64,000 nt of DNA from Amphibalanus amphitrite (Eukaryota > Arthropoda > Thecostraca > Balanomorpha > Balanidae): positions 248,001 to 312,000 of the forward strand of contig NW_024881706.1 of NCBI RefSeq assembly GCF_019059575.1. The letters are read 5' to 3'. Shown one piece after another: positions 22,387 to 33,735 of the stretch. Within the stretch, counting starts at the first letter, position 1. The number at the start of each line of letters is the position of its first letter. The translations under genes and the position numbers were made by a program. Below the pieces are notes generated by a model. It worked only from the letters and a program-made list of their open reading frames with translations. It was not told the DNA's origin and did not search any database.

Positions 22387-23310
22387 CCCGGCAGTTGCTG
22401 GGGTATTTCGCCACCCACCGTTTGCTGGGGGGGGGGGGGGGGCGTTAAACGCCCCCAGCCGATAACTCGAGAACCAATAGGCGCAGCGAAACGCACGAGG
22501 CGGCAAACGAAAGAGCGCGACGAGACGCTTCAGACGAGTACTTTAAAGTTGAATTTTGAGGTCACAGGTCGGGTCAAGGTCAGGTCAAACACCTGAAATC
22601 GGGCTTTCAGTAGCATGGACTTCAGGACTTCGCAATGGGCGCCTCTCGTCATTAACTCTGTCCAAACGGTGCACAATCCATCATATAAGGCCTACAAGAG
22701 TGTCAGCTCCATGTAGGGGTCAGTCAAGCATAGGTCAGGGTCAAGGTCAGGTCAACCGGGTAGGCACATATCCCCGAAAATCAAAACTGATATTCGCAGC
22801 CTGTGACACATGTTTTATAGGTAATTTGGGGCGTAGAACACGATGGTGACATTCATTTTATCATATGTGTACGTGTTTGGCTCAAAAAGTTCAATTTAAG
22901 AAATGCATGTATCATGGTCGTGAAGTAGTCACGAAAAATTGCCACGATTCAGTTCAAGATTATGGAAAATGCGGAACGATAATCAATAATCGAAGATAGC
23001 CATTTGATTGATCATGGTATTGGCAGTCTAATGGCGTTTACGGCATGTCTGTATGTCTATTCTGTGATTTTATATGATTTTTTGAACATATGCCGTTTTT
23101 GGTCGAAAACTCAGAAATCATGACGTCACTAAAACCTCGATATCTCAAAAATTTTCCGACCGATTTTTTTGAAACTTTGTCACAATAAACGTCAATAAAT
23201 TCCCTACAGGTACCCAAAATTTGGCGCGCCTGCGGCGCGCCGTTTTTATGCTATGTCCCGGCGAAAAAAGTGGGGGCGTTTAACGCCCCCCCCCCCCAGC
23301 AACTCGCGGG
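22387..23310. mobile_element. TTAA-flanked nonautonomous element 1 (AGGTCA-rich)
   Basis: 924 bp between TTAA at 22383-22386 and 23311-23314. The ends are inverted repeats (CCCGgcAGTTGCTG on the left, two mismatches on the right). Inside each end is a long G or C tract and the palindrome GGGGGCGTTTAACGCCCCC or a close variant. The interior carries at least six AGGTCA motifs between 22557 and 22760, some as direct repeats with no spacer. The TTAA duplication and CCC start suggest mobilisation by a piggyBac-type transposase. Confidence 0.8.
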
Positions 23311-23314
23311 TTAA

Positions 23315-25627
23315 GGAATGTTTTAGGATGAAAAAAGGATAGTCAGTAGACCTGGTCACCGGAACCGATACGCCTGCCGCATCTCCGTCGAATATCTCAT
23401 CTGTGTATAGACCGCGCACTGTTTCACTTCTCACTCGGGCTTCTCACACACTTTGTCTTCTAGTTCACTATATTTGGCGGACAAGGCAGCGAAACGTACC
23501 GGGAAGAGAGCTAGGGGCAGCGCAGTGTCCCCGTCGAAGTCGAAAGGTGAAGTGAGGGCCGGGGGTGTTTACAGCTAGTTTATATACGGCGACAGGGGGT
23601 GAAAATAAGACGCGTTGAGGACGATCAGCCACCCGGAAGACACACACGCCGGGCGCGCACGTGCGTGCCCCACACAATGGCCCGGACCTGGGCCGGTCCT
23701 ACGCAAACAGGGAGCCGCCCTGCCGCGCCGGCCGGCCAGCCGGGTCAGAGGGGACGCCAGCGTCCCGCGACCGCGGACGGCGCTCGGCTCGGCGGCGCGG
23801 CGGCGGTTCGGCTCAGCAGCGCTGAGTCTCTCGCCCGTACTGCCTTGCATAGGTGCAATTTGTCGGCAACACTTCATGTCACCTATTTATCCTATTAGGA
23901 GCGAAAAACGAGCGCTCTATTTATATACACTGTGGAGCGCTCAATCTGTTCATGCTCAACTCTTGCTGTAATCCACTCTGGTTTTGGGCTATTCTGCATA
24001 GAGGAATATAAAATGCACTCTTTTATAAAAAGCAATACAGTTGCTCATAGTGAATAGGCCAGTGGCAGGCGTAGTTCGACGAAGTTATGCCAATCCTAAA
24101 TCATTGACGGTAAATTATTTACCAAACTAATTTATAGCACAGTCGATGCCCAACAAAAAGCCCCTCACGCGTGCCTCCCCAGAGTACCGCCCCTCTCCCG
24201 TCCCGCTTCACGACTCATGATCGCATCTCTGCGAACAAAGGCGGCGACAACGGGCCGGTAACGGCGTCAGGATAATCGGAGCGGGCACTAGTCACCCCCC
24301 CCCCCCATCCCTCGCACCCCGTCCCCGCCTGTCCCCTCGCGACTGCGCCGGAAGGGGGGGGGGGGCGCCGCGGAGAGGGGTCCTCTTTCACGGGCAGGCG
24401 CCGCCCGAGGGCGCTAATCCCGTTCATTATGACGTTTTTTTTTGTCCGCACCTCAGAGATAGGATGGCCAGATGCGAGAGGCCGCTTCAGATGACCGGCT
24501 TAGCGCGGTGATCATATTTTCTGCCGAGAGGCCAATGTTCATGGGAACACGAGGGCAATGCGCAAAAGTTTCAGTGTTCTACCTACGTAGGGTGTCAACT
24601 TGTAAAATCTTCTTCAGCTTTGTCCGTTCATATGCTTCCTTTAGGTAGGCTAACAGCTTACTTACCCATGGCTGCGCCATTTTTATATTACCAATTGATA
24701 TTGTTTTATTTTATTTGCATTATGCATCTCTTACCAAGACCCACCTATATGATGGTTGCTCTATCGCGAATAACGTTTTGCTTTGTTACTGCCCTCACCC
24801 GTTTCCATTTTATCACCGGTCACCTCCAAGCCACACAAACACAGTCTATTTTTTCTGACGTCGCCGGGTTGGCGTGTCGGCATTTTGAAGTGCCATCACA
24901 TGCTCGGCCTACCGTACTGTTCTGCTTTGCAAAATAATATTGTGACGACTGATGACTATTTGGAGTTGTAGCCTCGCGTATAGCAGACACGATGCGTTGT
25001 TTGTTTGATGTTTTTTATACCGCGACCGCTCAGCTGAGCATTGCCGCCCTCCTCGCCTGGGGGTACTCTTCTGTTATGACTGTGTCGGAGGAGTTCAGAC
25101 GTGTGTCAATGTGTTGTGTGTCATCCCGTCCGGTAAACTATCCCCTCCATACCCCCTGTGTCTGTGTGACACAGGGGGTATGTATCCGGCAATGTGTTGT
25201 GTGTATCCGGCAAACGAACCCTCCATCTCCCCATGTGTCTGTGTGCCATCACTGCCATCCGCCCTGTGAACGGTGTCGTCTCCGTTCTCCGCGGCGTCTC
25301 TAAAATCACCCCTCTCCTCTCGTCCAGCTGTGCCGCCCTTTACCCCACCGCTCGTCTCCGTGGGCCTCCGCCTGCGCCGGCAGTCGAGGAGCCGGGGCGC
25401 ATGCGCAGTGTGTCCGCCACCGACTCCAGTGTCCGGCGGCGGCAGTTGGTCGGTGGCGTTCGTTCCGTGGGGTGCGTGTCGGCTGCCGGTCTGCGAGGAT
25501 AACCGACTGCCGTCTCCTGACGGGCTGAGAGCTGCACAGATACAGCCGGATTGGTCCCCGCAGGAGGCTCATCAGAGAGAGGACACTGAGAAAGGTGAGT
25601 CGGGCGCACCGCGCTCGTCACGGATGT
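23315..25627. other. No gene recognised
   Basis: GC-rich segments (23600-23850, 24240-24420) with overlapping frames on both strands but no protein signature. Poly-C then poly-G tracts lie at 24295-24365. Confidence 0.4.
25149..25181. repeat. Perfect 14 bp stem hairpin
   Basis: ATACCCCCTGTGTC, a 5 bp loop (TGTGT), then its exact complement. It lies within a run of related CCGGTAAAC or CCGGCAAAC and TGTGTCTGTGTG repeats at 25120-25245. Confidence 0.85.
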
Positions 25628-26542
25628 CCCGACTGGAAAAAATGCACGCTCTCGTCGAGAACTCGAGCGTAGTTGGGTGTTTGCGCCGAAAATTTTCGGC
25701 GTACTTCGGCGTAAATCGACGGCTTGCGCCGAAATTTTCGGCGTACTTCGGCGTAAATCGCGAAAAAAACGTCCGGGGGGTGGCACCAATCCCCCCTCGG
25801 CCGGCGAGGGTTAAATGTCTTCGGGAGTTAAACATCTTAAATATCACTTATCTTGTCTCGTGCTCGTCTCAGGGTATTTAAGTCATGTTCAGTGAACCTG
25901 ATTGCGACTCTCCCACGGCGGGAACAGTTCAACGATCCAGAGTGAGGTTATGGATTGTCGGATCCCCTAGTTCAGATAACGTATGCTATCGTGTGCGTAT
26001 TGACCGTTGTGATTCCTGTATTTCCGGCGTGTGGTTTGTGAGCGGACGCTGGCAATCGGTCCCGCGTGGCCTGGTATCTGCCCGATCCCATCGGCCGTGC
26101 TTGCACCACGCCTGTTGAAGGCCCCGTCAGGCGTCAGTCACCGGCTGGGCACTACTGCTGATCAGAGCCGAGCAACAAAATAAAGGTTACGTTATGGAAC
26201 ATGCCAGTGAGTTTGTGAGTCAGGATATTTTGTGATAGCGAACCCTGGTGCTCGGTCCCGCATGGCCTGCTGATGTCTTTTGTCTGCCCGATCCCGTCGA
26301 CCGTGCCAACAACCGTCTGTAGACAGTAGTCACTGGAAGACAGTCACACACACACGCCATCCCCCCCCCTCGATGAAAAGTGCGTGGCTACAGCCTGCAG
26401 CCATCAGTAAGCCTTGAAAATTTTCGGCGCATGAAGCATGGCTTGGTAAAATAATTTCGGCGCATAAACCCTTGCGCCGAAATTTCGGCGCATCACCTCC
26501 GCCGAGAACTTCAGCGTAGTGGAGGCATTTTTTCCAGTCGGG
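25628..26542. mobile_element. 915 bp inverted-repeat element with CGCCGAAA palindromes
   Basis: It starts CCCGACTGGAAAAAATGC and ends with the complement. Subterminal regions on both sides repeat CGCCGAAA(A)TTTTCGGCG-type palindromes (25683-25760 and 26405-26495). CGGATGT lies just outside both ends (25621-25627 and 26546-26552, with 3 bp offset on the right), which may be a target duplication. No coding region was seen. Confidence 0.65.
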
Positions 26543-26879
26543 AGTCGGATGTTTCTTTCGACTTAGCGGGTGATGCATTGGCATGGCAGGTATGGGATCG
26601 AACGTGTCAGAGATTTGAAGGGGAGTCAATTGGTCGGAGACTCTGCAGTTGTGCCAATCCTTTATATCCTTGGGTACAAGTGATGAAGCATGCTAATTGT
26701 TATCACAGGTATTCCAACGGATCAAAATATCGTGAACTTTCATGTTGATGCACGCCTGCCGCTCGGGCTTGTATAACAACTTTCGACATAAGATGTCTAT
26801 TTATGTATATGTTAAAAGGAGCGACTTTATATGCGAACATATTGCGTATAGGACGTTTTGTTACGGGACATTATTTAGG

Positions 26880-27525
26880 TATTAAACGGCGAGTAGGTAG
26901 AAGAATTCTTTTAAACGTCGAGCCGATAGGCGAGACGTTTGAAAAATTTGTTCTACCTACGAGCGGTTTAATGATTTTATCCCGTTACGCCGGTATCTTG
27001 CGGGCGCTTAAAGGTAAAAAATACGTTTCATGTAAAAATACGACATATTGCAGACTAGACAAAATGTCTACTAGACGTTTAACAGTTTGTTAAACGCCTA
27101 GACGTTTAACAAATCATTTAAACGACATCTGATAATTTTCTCTCTTTGCACGTGAAGCAATAGTAAACCTGTCTACGGTGCGGGATAATTTCAGATAATT
27201 GATAGTTGATTATCCCGCACCGTAGACAGTGTTTACAATTGTTTCACGTGCAAAGAGAGAAAATTATCAGATGTCGTTTAACTGCTTTGTTAAACGTCTA
27301 GACGGTTAACAAACTGCTAAATGTCTAGTAGATATTTCGTCTAGTCTGAATTATGTCGTATTTTTTTATATAAAATGTATTTTTTTACCTTTAAGCGCCC
27401 GAAACATATCGGCGGTACGGTACGGGATAAAATCATTACCTAAACCGCTCGTAGGTAGAAAAATCTTTTAAACGTCTCGCCTATCGGCTCGACATTTAAA
27501 AGATGTGTTCTATACCTACTCACGG
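26880..27525. repeat. 0.65 kb palindrome centred near 27199
   Basis: Two arms of about 310 bp surround a loop of about 19 bp. The inner stem (CTGTCTACGGTGCGGGATAA and its complement) is perfect; outward the arms are mostly matched with small changes and indels. Within each arm are smaller inverted motifs such as AGACGTTTAACA...GTTAAACG. AT-rich and without coding potential. Probably a foldback MITE, or a locus whose transcript would fold into a long hairpin. Confidence 0.8.
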
Positions 27526-30500
27526 TTTGATATATAATATAAGGTTGCCATGCATAGGCACGGGTATATCAATATCGTTTTGTGCAAGCAGAAATAAGAA
27601 CAATTGAAATTGGAAAAGGATTTTTTTTTTAATTATCTCAATTCGTTTATTATGTAAAATTGTTTTCAACAGCGAGAGTACGTGACTAATAATTGGCAAG
27701 TTGGAATAGCGTTTTCATGATTCCTACGATGTTTTCCCTTGGCCTTTGCTTCATTTCTTGGTTCGTGGTTTTCCATCACAGACAAACGAGACTGTTTAGC
27801 TGTAGGCTCGCCGTTCAAAATCGGCGCTCGGCTGGGAAAGACGGCCCGATTAGCGCACGACGCAGGAAGTCCGTGGGAATTTGTCCAGTCATTTCACTCC
27901 GGTCTGGAGCGGCCTCTCGACTGCGGCTACCTACTCGGTGACTCACTCGTCTGACGTGGCCTCTGCCAATGGTCCGATTGGTTCTGATCGAGATACAGAT
28001 AATGGATGGCTCCGACAAATGTCTCAGCGTAGTAGTTTGTTTTCCGAATGCGATTTTCTGGATAATTAAGGCCGCTGTCTTTCTTGATGTTGATAAATGC
28101 AATATTTGATAGGTGTTTCGGTTTCTAAGCTACAAGGCACGATCCTTTCCGTAATTAATCGATGGTATCGAAGCAATTGGGTAATCTTTGTTCGGATATT
28201 TTAAAAACCCTGGGAAACTTTCCTTGAGTTCCAGCCTACAACGAATCATGAGAGTCAATATCGGGTGGCCATTGTTTTTTTTCTATTTAGTTGTTTTATT
28301 TATTTATTTATTTATTTTTAGAATGCTTTGGGAATTAAATACCTACTCCTTGACTGTTGGGGTAGGTATGCTCGGTATGCTCTAATGCGCTAAATTCAAC
28401 ATACGAAATGAATAAAACGTGACTTTTTCATTCTTGAATGATAACACTGATTTAACAGCCTGTGTGGTCATGCATGCACGATACTCAATCGCTTGCATGT
28501 TCATGCAAGTGCACAATGCAAATGTTTACGGATTAGAGTCACGTTTCACCATGGATTACTTCATTGTTGTGTCCATTTTTAGCTTTGCCGGTGCGCTCGA
28601 ACTTCGGCATGCAATATTGCATTGCACAAGGCGTGCAGCTCTGCACTCGGCGCAGGGGCAGTGTTAACTAAGGCTGCTTCCTGTCATCGTTAGATATGAC
28701 GGTCACACGCTACTGACTGGTCATTGGGAAAGTCCCCAACTGACCGGTCAGTGGTAACATTCAGCCAACAGGTCAAGCAGCCCGCACTGACTGGTTAGTT
28801 GGGACAGCATACGATATCAATTGCTGACCAGCGGGGACAGGACAGGCCGCGATGCTCACAGCTCAGTAAAAGGCCACGTCCCGGCTCTCCTCAGCTCTCC
28901 CGATCTCGCGTTCTCCGGTGGCGGTCAGGACACAATGTCGGCCTTTCCACCCACCATCCGCCCACTCGCTCCAGCTCACTGAACCCTTCAGGCCTCTCTG
29001 ATATAGCCTGTATTTTCCCGCAACACTACCCCCTTCCCGTCGGACCACCGTCTTCACCGGTTCATGACGCATTTATTATCCCCTGGGGTACCCCATCCCC
29101 GCTCTACCAGACTGGCTGTGATCTCATTCTCAGTGGCTGGCGATCTCTGCTGGAGACGGCTTGTCCACTCCAGCTGGAGTTTCGGCTCTCCAGGATCTCG
29201 GTAACTGGATGCCGTGAGATTCTCAGCGGGGTGCGACTGTGGGTGCGGTCAGCGGTGTTGACTGCGGTGTGCCCCGTGCTAAGTGCACCGTGACGAGTCT
29301 GACCAAAATGTCACGCTCTGTCTGAGTCTGATCAGACTGTCACGGCATATGGAGTTGCCCACAAGAATCAGAGTAAACAGGAATTAGGCCGGGTAGTTAC
29401 AGCAGAGGTGATAACACCAGCACTTCTCCGCTGATTGCACTTGTCGCCCCTCTGAAAGGCCAACATCGATTCCTCCTTGATTTATGTCCTCTTCGGCCTC
29501 TTCTCCATCTGTTTCACCGTGATTCCGTACTTGGCAAGGAATTTGCACGCCTTCTTTGTCACCCTTATCAAGATATCTCGCACACCTTTTTTGCCACTTG
29601 CGGTGTGGCCCTGCACCGGTGCACGCGTTCGGTCCCATATCGCGAGGTGCCTACTGCCTGTGTCATGCACCATATATACGAACAATGCACCACGTATGTA
29701 TGTACGTACGGCTAGAGCCGTCAGTCGGTCATTTTCACCCCAACGATATCACCCGGGTCACGATCCGATCCAGTGCTGACGGCACGTGACACGACCATCC
29801 TCGGCCACGAGTTAGCGCGTGCATGGCAGGGGTTTGGCCCTGTAGGTCACGACGGCTGGGTGGAACGGCCGGCATGGTACCCTCGGAACCACGACGCAGA
29901 TGGTTACGGTTGGTCTTTGATGAGTCGTGGGATGTCAGCTCAGGACAGCGTCCGACTGGTTGTGATTTCAGAGAAGAGAATCCTTGTTGCCCGTGGCTCT
30001 CTCTGCTTTGGAGGCCCAGGCGGCTGATCGTCCCCTCGCGTGCCTGGCACAGTTTGCACGGCGCTGTCCGGCCACTGGCCATGGGAGCACACAGCAGTGC
30101 GTGACGAGGGGGGTGGGCAGTGGCGTGTCCTTCCACGAGTGCTATCTGAGCTTCCGTCTCCGCCGGCCCCGCGACATGGCCGCTCCGGCCTCCGGGAGTT
30201 ACTGCAGGTCAGCCGTCAGCTCCAATCGGCTCGGATTTCCCGAGATTAGACCTGCCGGCCGCCGGTGCCTAGTTTACGTCCGGTGCCTTCCGATTCTGTT
30301 TCAGCGCTCTGTCATTGCGACACTGGGCGTGCCGGCCGGGCGCTGGATTCCCGCCGGTGGAGTAACCTTCCGGTGACCCGGGTCACGGACGGGGTCTGAT
30401 CCGGCGCAGGGTGGCCAGAGCCGCTGACGATGGATCGCTCCGCCCGACAATCATTCGGTCTGAGATCAGATAGCGCAGTGAGCGGCCGGGTGGCTGCACC

Positions 30501-30950
30501 GTGCACAGTTCTCAGTCAGCGCGGGCCGGCCGTAGTTCAGCACTGGCTGGCCGTAGCTCAGCGCGGCGCGGCGCGGCCGTTTGTTGCCGCTGCAGCCGGG
30601 GAGTCTCGGCTCAGTCACGATCCCCGGCCCCGCAGACAGCCGCCGGCGGCTCTCTGGCAGACGGTCAATCAATATCACGAGCCTCCACACTGCCAGCCGG
30701 CAGCTAACGGCACCGCTGAAAATCGTTCCGGGGGATTTTTATGAGCCACAGCGCTGTGGTTTCGCTCCCAGTGCGCTCCTATGTCACAGTAAGTCCATGG
30801 CAGTGTCGCTCGATAAACAACTGGCGGCGCGACCGTCTGGCGACTCGTGATGCCTGTCTGGGTTTCAGAACAGCTTATGCGCTGCAAAGAATGTACTGGT
30901 TCTTTCTTTATATACTCGTACTACCAGACTTGTGACAGCTCAAGAAAAAA
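27526..30950. other. No gene recognised
   Basis: About 3.4 kb with scattered open frames on both strands and no recognisable protein. A TTTA run lies at about 28297-28318. The minus-strand frame at 29384-29685 was considered as a transposase fragment but is not convincing. Confidence 0.4.
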
Positions 30951-31300
30951 GTGAGCTCGCTCAGCTCAACTCCGTTTTATCCGCTCCCGCTCAGCTCCCG
31001 CTCAGTTTAACACGGCTCAGCTCAGCTCACGCTCCGCTCAAACCGGCTGTGCTCCGCTCACGCTCAGCTCAGCTCAGCTCAGTTTCCGCTCAGCTCAGCT
31101 CAGCTCAGTTTCCGCTCAGCTCAGCTCAGCTCAGTTTCCGCTCAGCTCAGCTCAGCTCAGCTTCCGCTCAGCTCAGCTCAGCTCAGTTTCCGCTCAGCTC
31201 AGCTCAGCTCAGTTTCCGCTCAGCTCAGTTTCCGCTCAATTCAGCTTAGCTCAGTTTCCGCTCAGTTAAATTCACGCTTAGATCGCTCAGTCGTTCTTTT
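30951..31300. repeat. (GCTCA)n array 1 with TTTCCGCTCA interruptions
   Basis: Tandem CAGCT/GCTCA pentamers broken at regular intervals by TTTCCGCTCAG, making a higher-order unit of about 25-30 bp. It abuts TTAA-flanked element 2. Confidence 0.9.
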
Positions 31301-31318
31301 TAAATCGGACATGCTTAA

Positions 31319-32190
31319 CCCTCGCCCGTATAGGGGGGGGGGGGGGTCGAACGGACCCCCCTCTGTTTTTCGCGAATAACTCGCGTAAAAAGCGGCCGAT
31401 CGCGACGAAACTTTCAGTACCCTCGCGATAATCAATTTTACACCTATCCTGAAAATTTCATGACCCTGACCCTAATGACCTTTGACCTGTGACCTACTTT
31501 TCGAGACCATGTTTGGCCGGAATCGCGATTCGGCGTATGTCGGCTCGCATTAGCCGCGCGTTAGCAGTCTTTTTGTGGTTTCAAGTGTTCAAACATGGCA
31601 TATGATGTTGCTCCCATGCATTAGGGTGGGTGTCAAGGTCACCGGAAGGTCAGGTCAGGTCATTGACCTTTGATGACCTCGGTTCACTTTTTCGAGTTTT
31701 ACATGTTTCTAGGCTAGTTTTTGGAGCTGAATTCGAATTTAGCAACCATTTGAACATTTACGAAGCAGTTTTGGTGCCTTGGTAACATGTTTCGAAGCTG
31801 TCAGAGGCTACTACGAATACCCGGCAAAATCCTTACTGGTTGACCTGACCTGACCCGACCTGGCCTCAATGCATAAAGACATCATCAGTGATCATAACTA
31901 ACATGATATTCGTGATCAGCACCCCGAAAAACCCCATAGCAGCCACGTTTTACGACGTTCTAACAGGTCCCGATTTTCCCGACTTTTGGGTCATTGACCT
32001 GACCTGGAAGGTCAACCGATAACCTAGGACCTTAAAATTGGGTATCATCGGCTTCCTCTCGTCGCGGGCAGCACGCTCGTTTTTTCCGCGAAGCTCTAGC
32101 TCGATCAGGGACGAAACGGCAAGGGGGGGTCCAACGGACCCCCGCCCCCTTATACGTTCGCGGCTGGAAAAACACCAATACGGGCGAGGG
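31319..32190. mobile_element. TTAA-flanked nonautonomous element 2 (AGGTCA-rich)
   Basis: 872 bp between TTAA at 31315-31318 and 32191-32194. The 13 bp ends are a perfect inverted repeat (CCCTCGCCCGTAT). A poly-G tract plus a GGTC(C/G)AACGGACCCCC block follows on both sides. AGGTCA or its complement TGACCT recurs at about 31460-31500, 31630-31680, 31838-31865 and 31990-32020, often as adjacent direct repeats. Confidence 0.85.
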
Positions 32191-32194
32191 TTAA

Positions 32195-33348
32195 AAAACA
32201 GACCAACTCTTGGCGCATAAGTAAGTCTCCTCTAACAAGGAGCGAGGCAACTTACACAATGGGCAAAAGAGATAAGCTCATTAAGACCTTGAGACTTTGC
32301 GAGTCGTGCGTCTACTTGGACTCAGACTATAGTTAGGTACATGAAATGGACTGTTCTTGGCAGTGTTATCACATGTTATCAGAGTGTGCACCCGCGATGT
32401 TAACATAACATATAAGTTCAAAATATACGAACGAAAAAAGTCTGGACGAAAAAGTTTACAGACGAAAAAATGTACAGACGAAAAAATGCCAGACGAAGAA
32501 AAGTCGGACGAAAATCTGCTAGACGAAAAAAACGCCATGGAATCATCTCAACTAGGCGGTGTTTCACGGCCGAGAGCAGCACGCCCACGCCGCCATCCGC
32601 TCTTGGCACCCTGCCAGGAGCTGACGTTACATTTTGGGGTAGTGTTGGAACTTGGAGATAAGAGTTTGTTTATATCTCCATGGAAACCCCATTTGACACG
32701 TGTGATAGCAGCGTGCTGTTATCAGTGAAACCTTGAGTGAAACCAAACACCACCCTGATCTCAACCAAGGCAATGTCAACACAATTAGAATTCATAGTCG
32801 GCGTGTGAATAAGGGAGCTTTTCCCATATTATGGACATCAGAAGGTGAGAGTTCCAGTTAGCGCCTCTGCCCCACCCCACTTTCAATAGGATATGGTTGC
32901 TTAGCCCACATTCAACCAACGAAGAGGAACATTTGCTAATTCCTAATTGTAAATATTTTATGCAGAGGTAAGAACCCTTATCGATAAAATCAATTTAAAT
33001 AACTGCTTAAATAACAAAGTGAAGAATGCTGAATTGTACATTGCGGAGCAGAGTGTCAAGGCGAAGCATCAAAGCCTGACAGTAGGTATTCATCTTGCAG
33101 TCAGACTTGAAACTTGAGACTGGCTGTATTAGCCTGTAAATTGGCCAAGACCCTGGTCTTCCAATTTCCATGCAACATGGATGAAATAAATTAAGCTTGA
33201 TTAGTGATTAATATTGATTTCTTTAGAGTTTTGATATTTTTAAGTGCGATCACGAAGGCAGTGTAATTGCTCACTCCATAGCTAGCTCATAGCTGAAGCA
33301 TCAAATCCTGAGTTAATTTCCAAGCATGAACTGAAAAGAATTAGAACT
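32195..33348. other. No gene recognised
   Basis: A stretch at 32425-32540 repeats GACGAAAAA(A/G)-type motifs. Otherwise AT-rich spacer. Confidence 0.4.
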
Positions 33349-33735
33349 GGATCAGCTCAGCTCAGCTAAATCAGCTCAGCTCAATCAGCTCAGCTCAGCT
33401 CAGCTCAGCTCAGCTCAATCAGCTCAGCTCAATCAGCTCAGCTCAGCTCAATCAGCTCAGCTCAGCTCAATCAGCTCAGCTCAGCTCAGCTCAGCTCAGC
33501 TCAGCTCGCTCAGCTCAATCAGCTCAGCTCAGCTCGCTCAGCTCAGCTCAGCTCAGCTCAGCTCAAGCTCATTCAGCTCAGCTCAGCTCAAGCTCATTCA
33601 GCTCAGCTCAGACAGCAGCTCAGCTCAATGCATTACAGAGCCGGCTCAGCTCACAGCTCAACAATTTGGCAAAATGTTGAGCCGGCTCATGAGCTGAGCT
33701 GATTTTTGAGCCGGCTCAACTGAGCTGATCACAAG
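33349..33735. repeat. (GCTCA)n array 2
   Basis: Nearly pure CAGCT pentamers with ATCAGCT and AAGCTCATT variants. It ends in GAGCCGGCTCA palindromes near 33690-33720. Same pentamer and orientation as array 1, about 2 kb away. Confidence 0.9.

Noticed and set aside
29384-29685. Tigger/Jerky-type transposase fragment on the minus strand
   Set aside because: A few residues (QVQSAEK, VITSA) recall that family but in different frames and without other blocks. Too weak to annotate.
30951-33735. Telomere-like repeats
   Set aside because: GCTCA is not the arthropod TTAGG telomere unit, and the arrays are short and internal.
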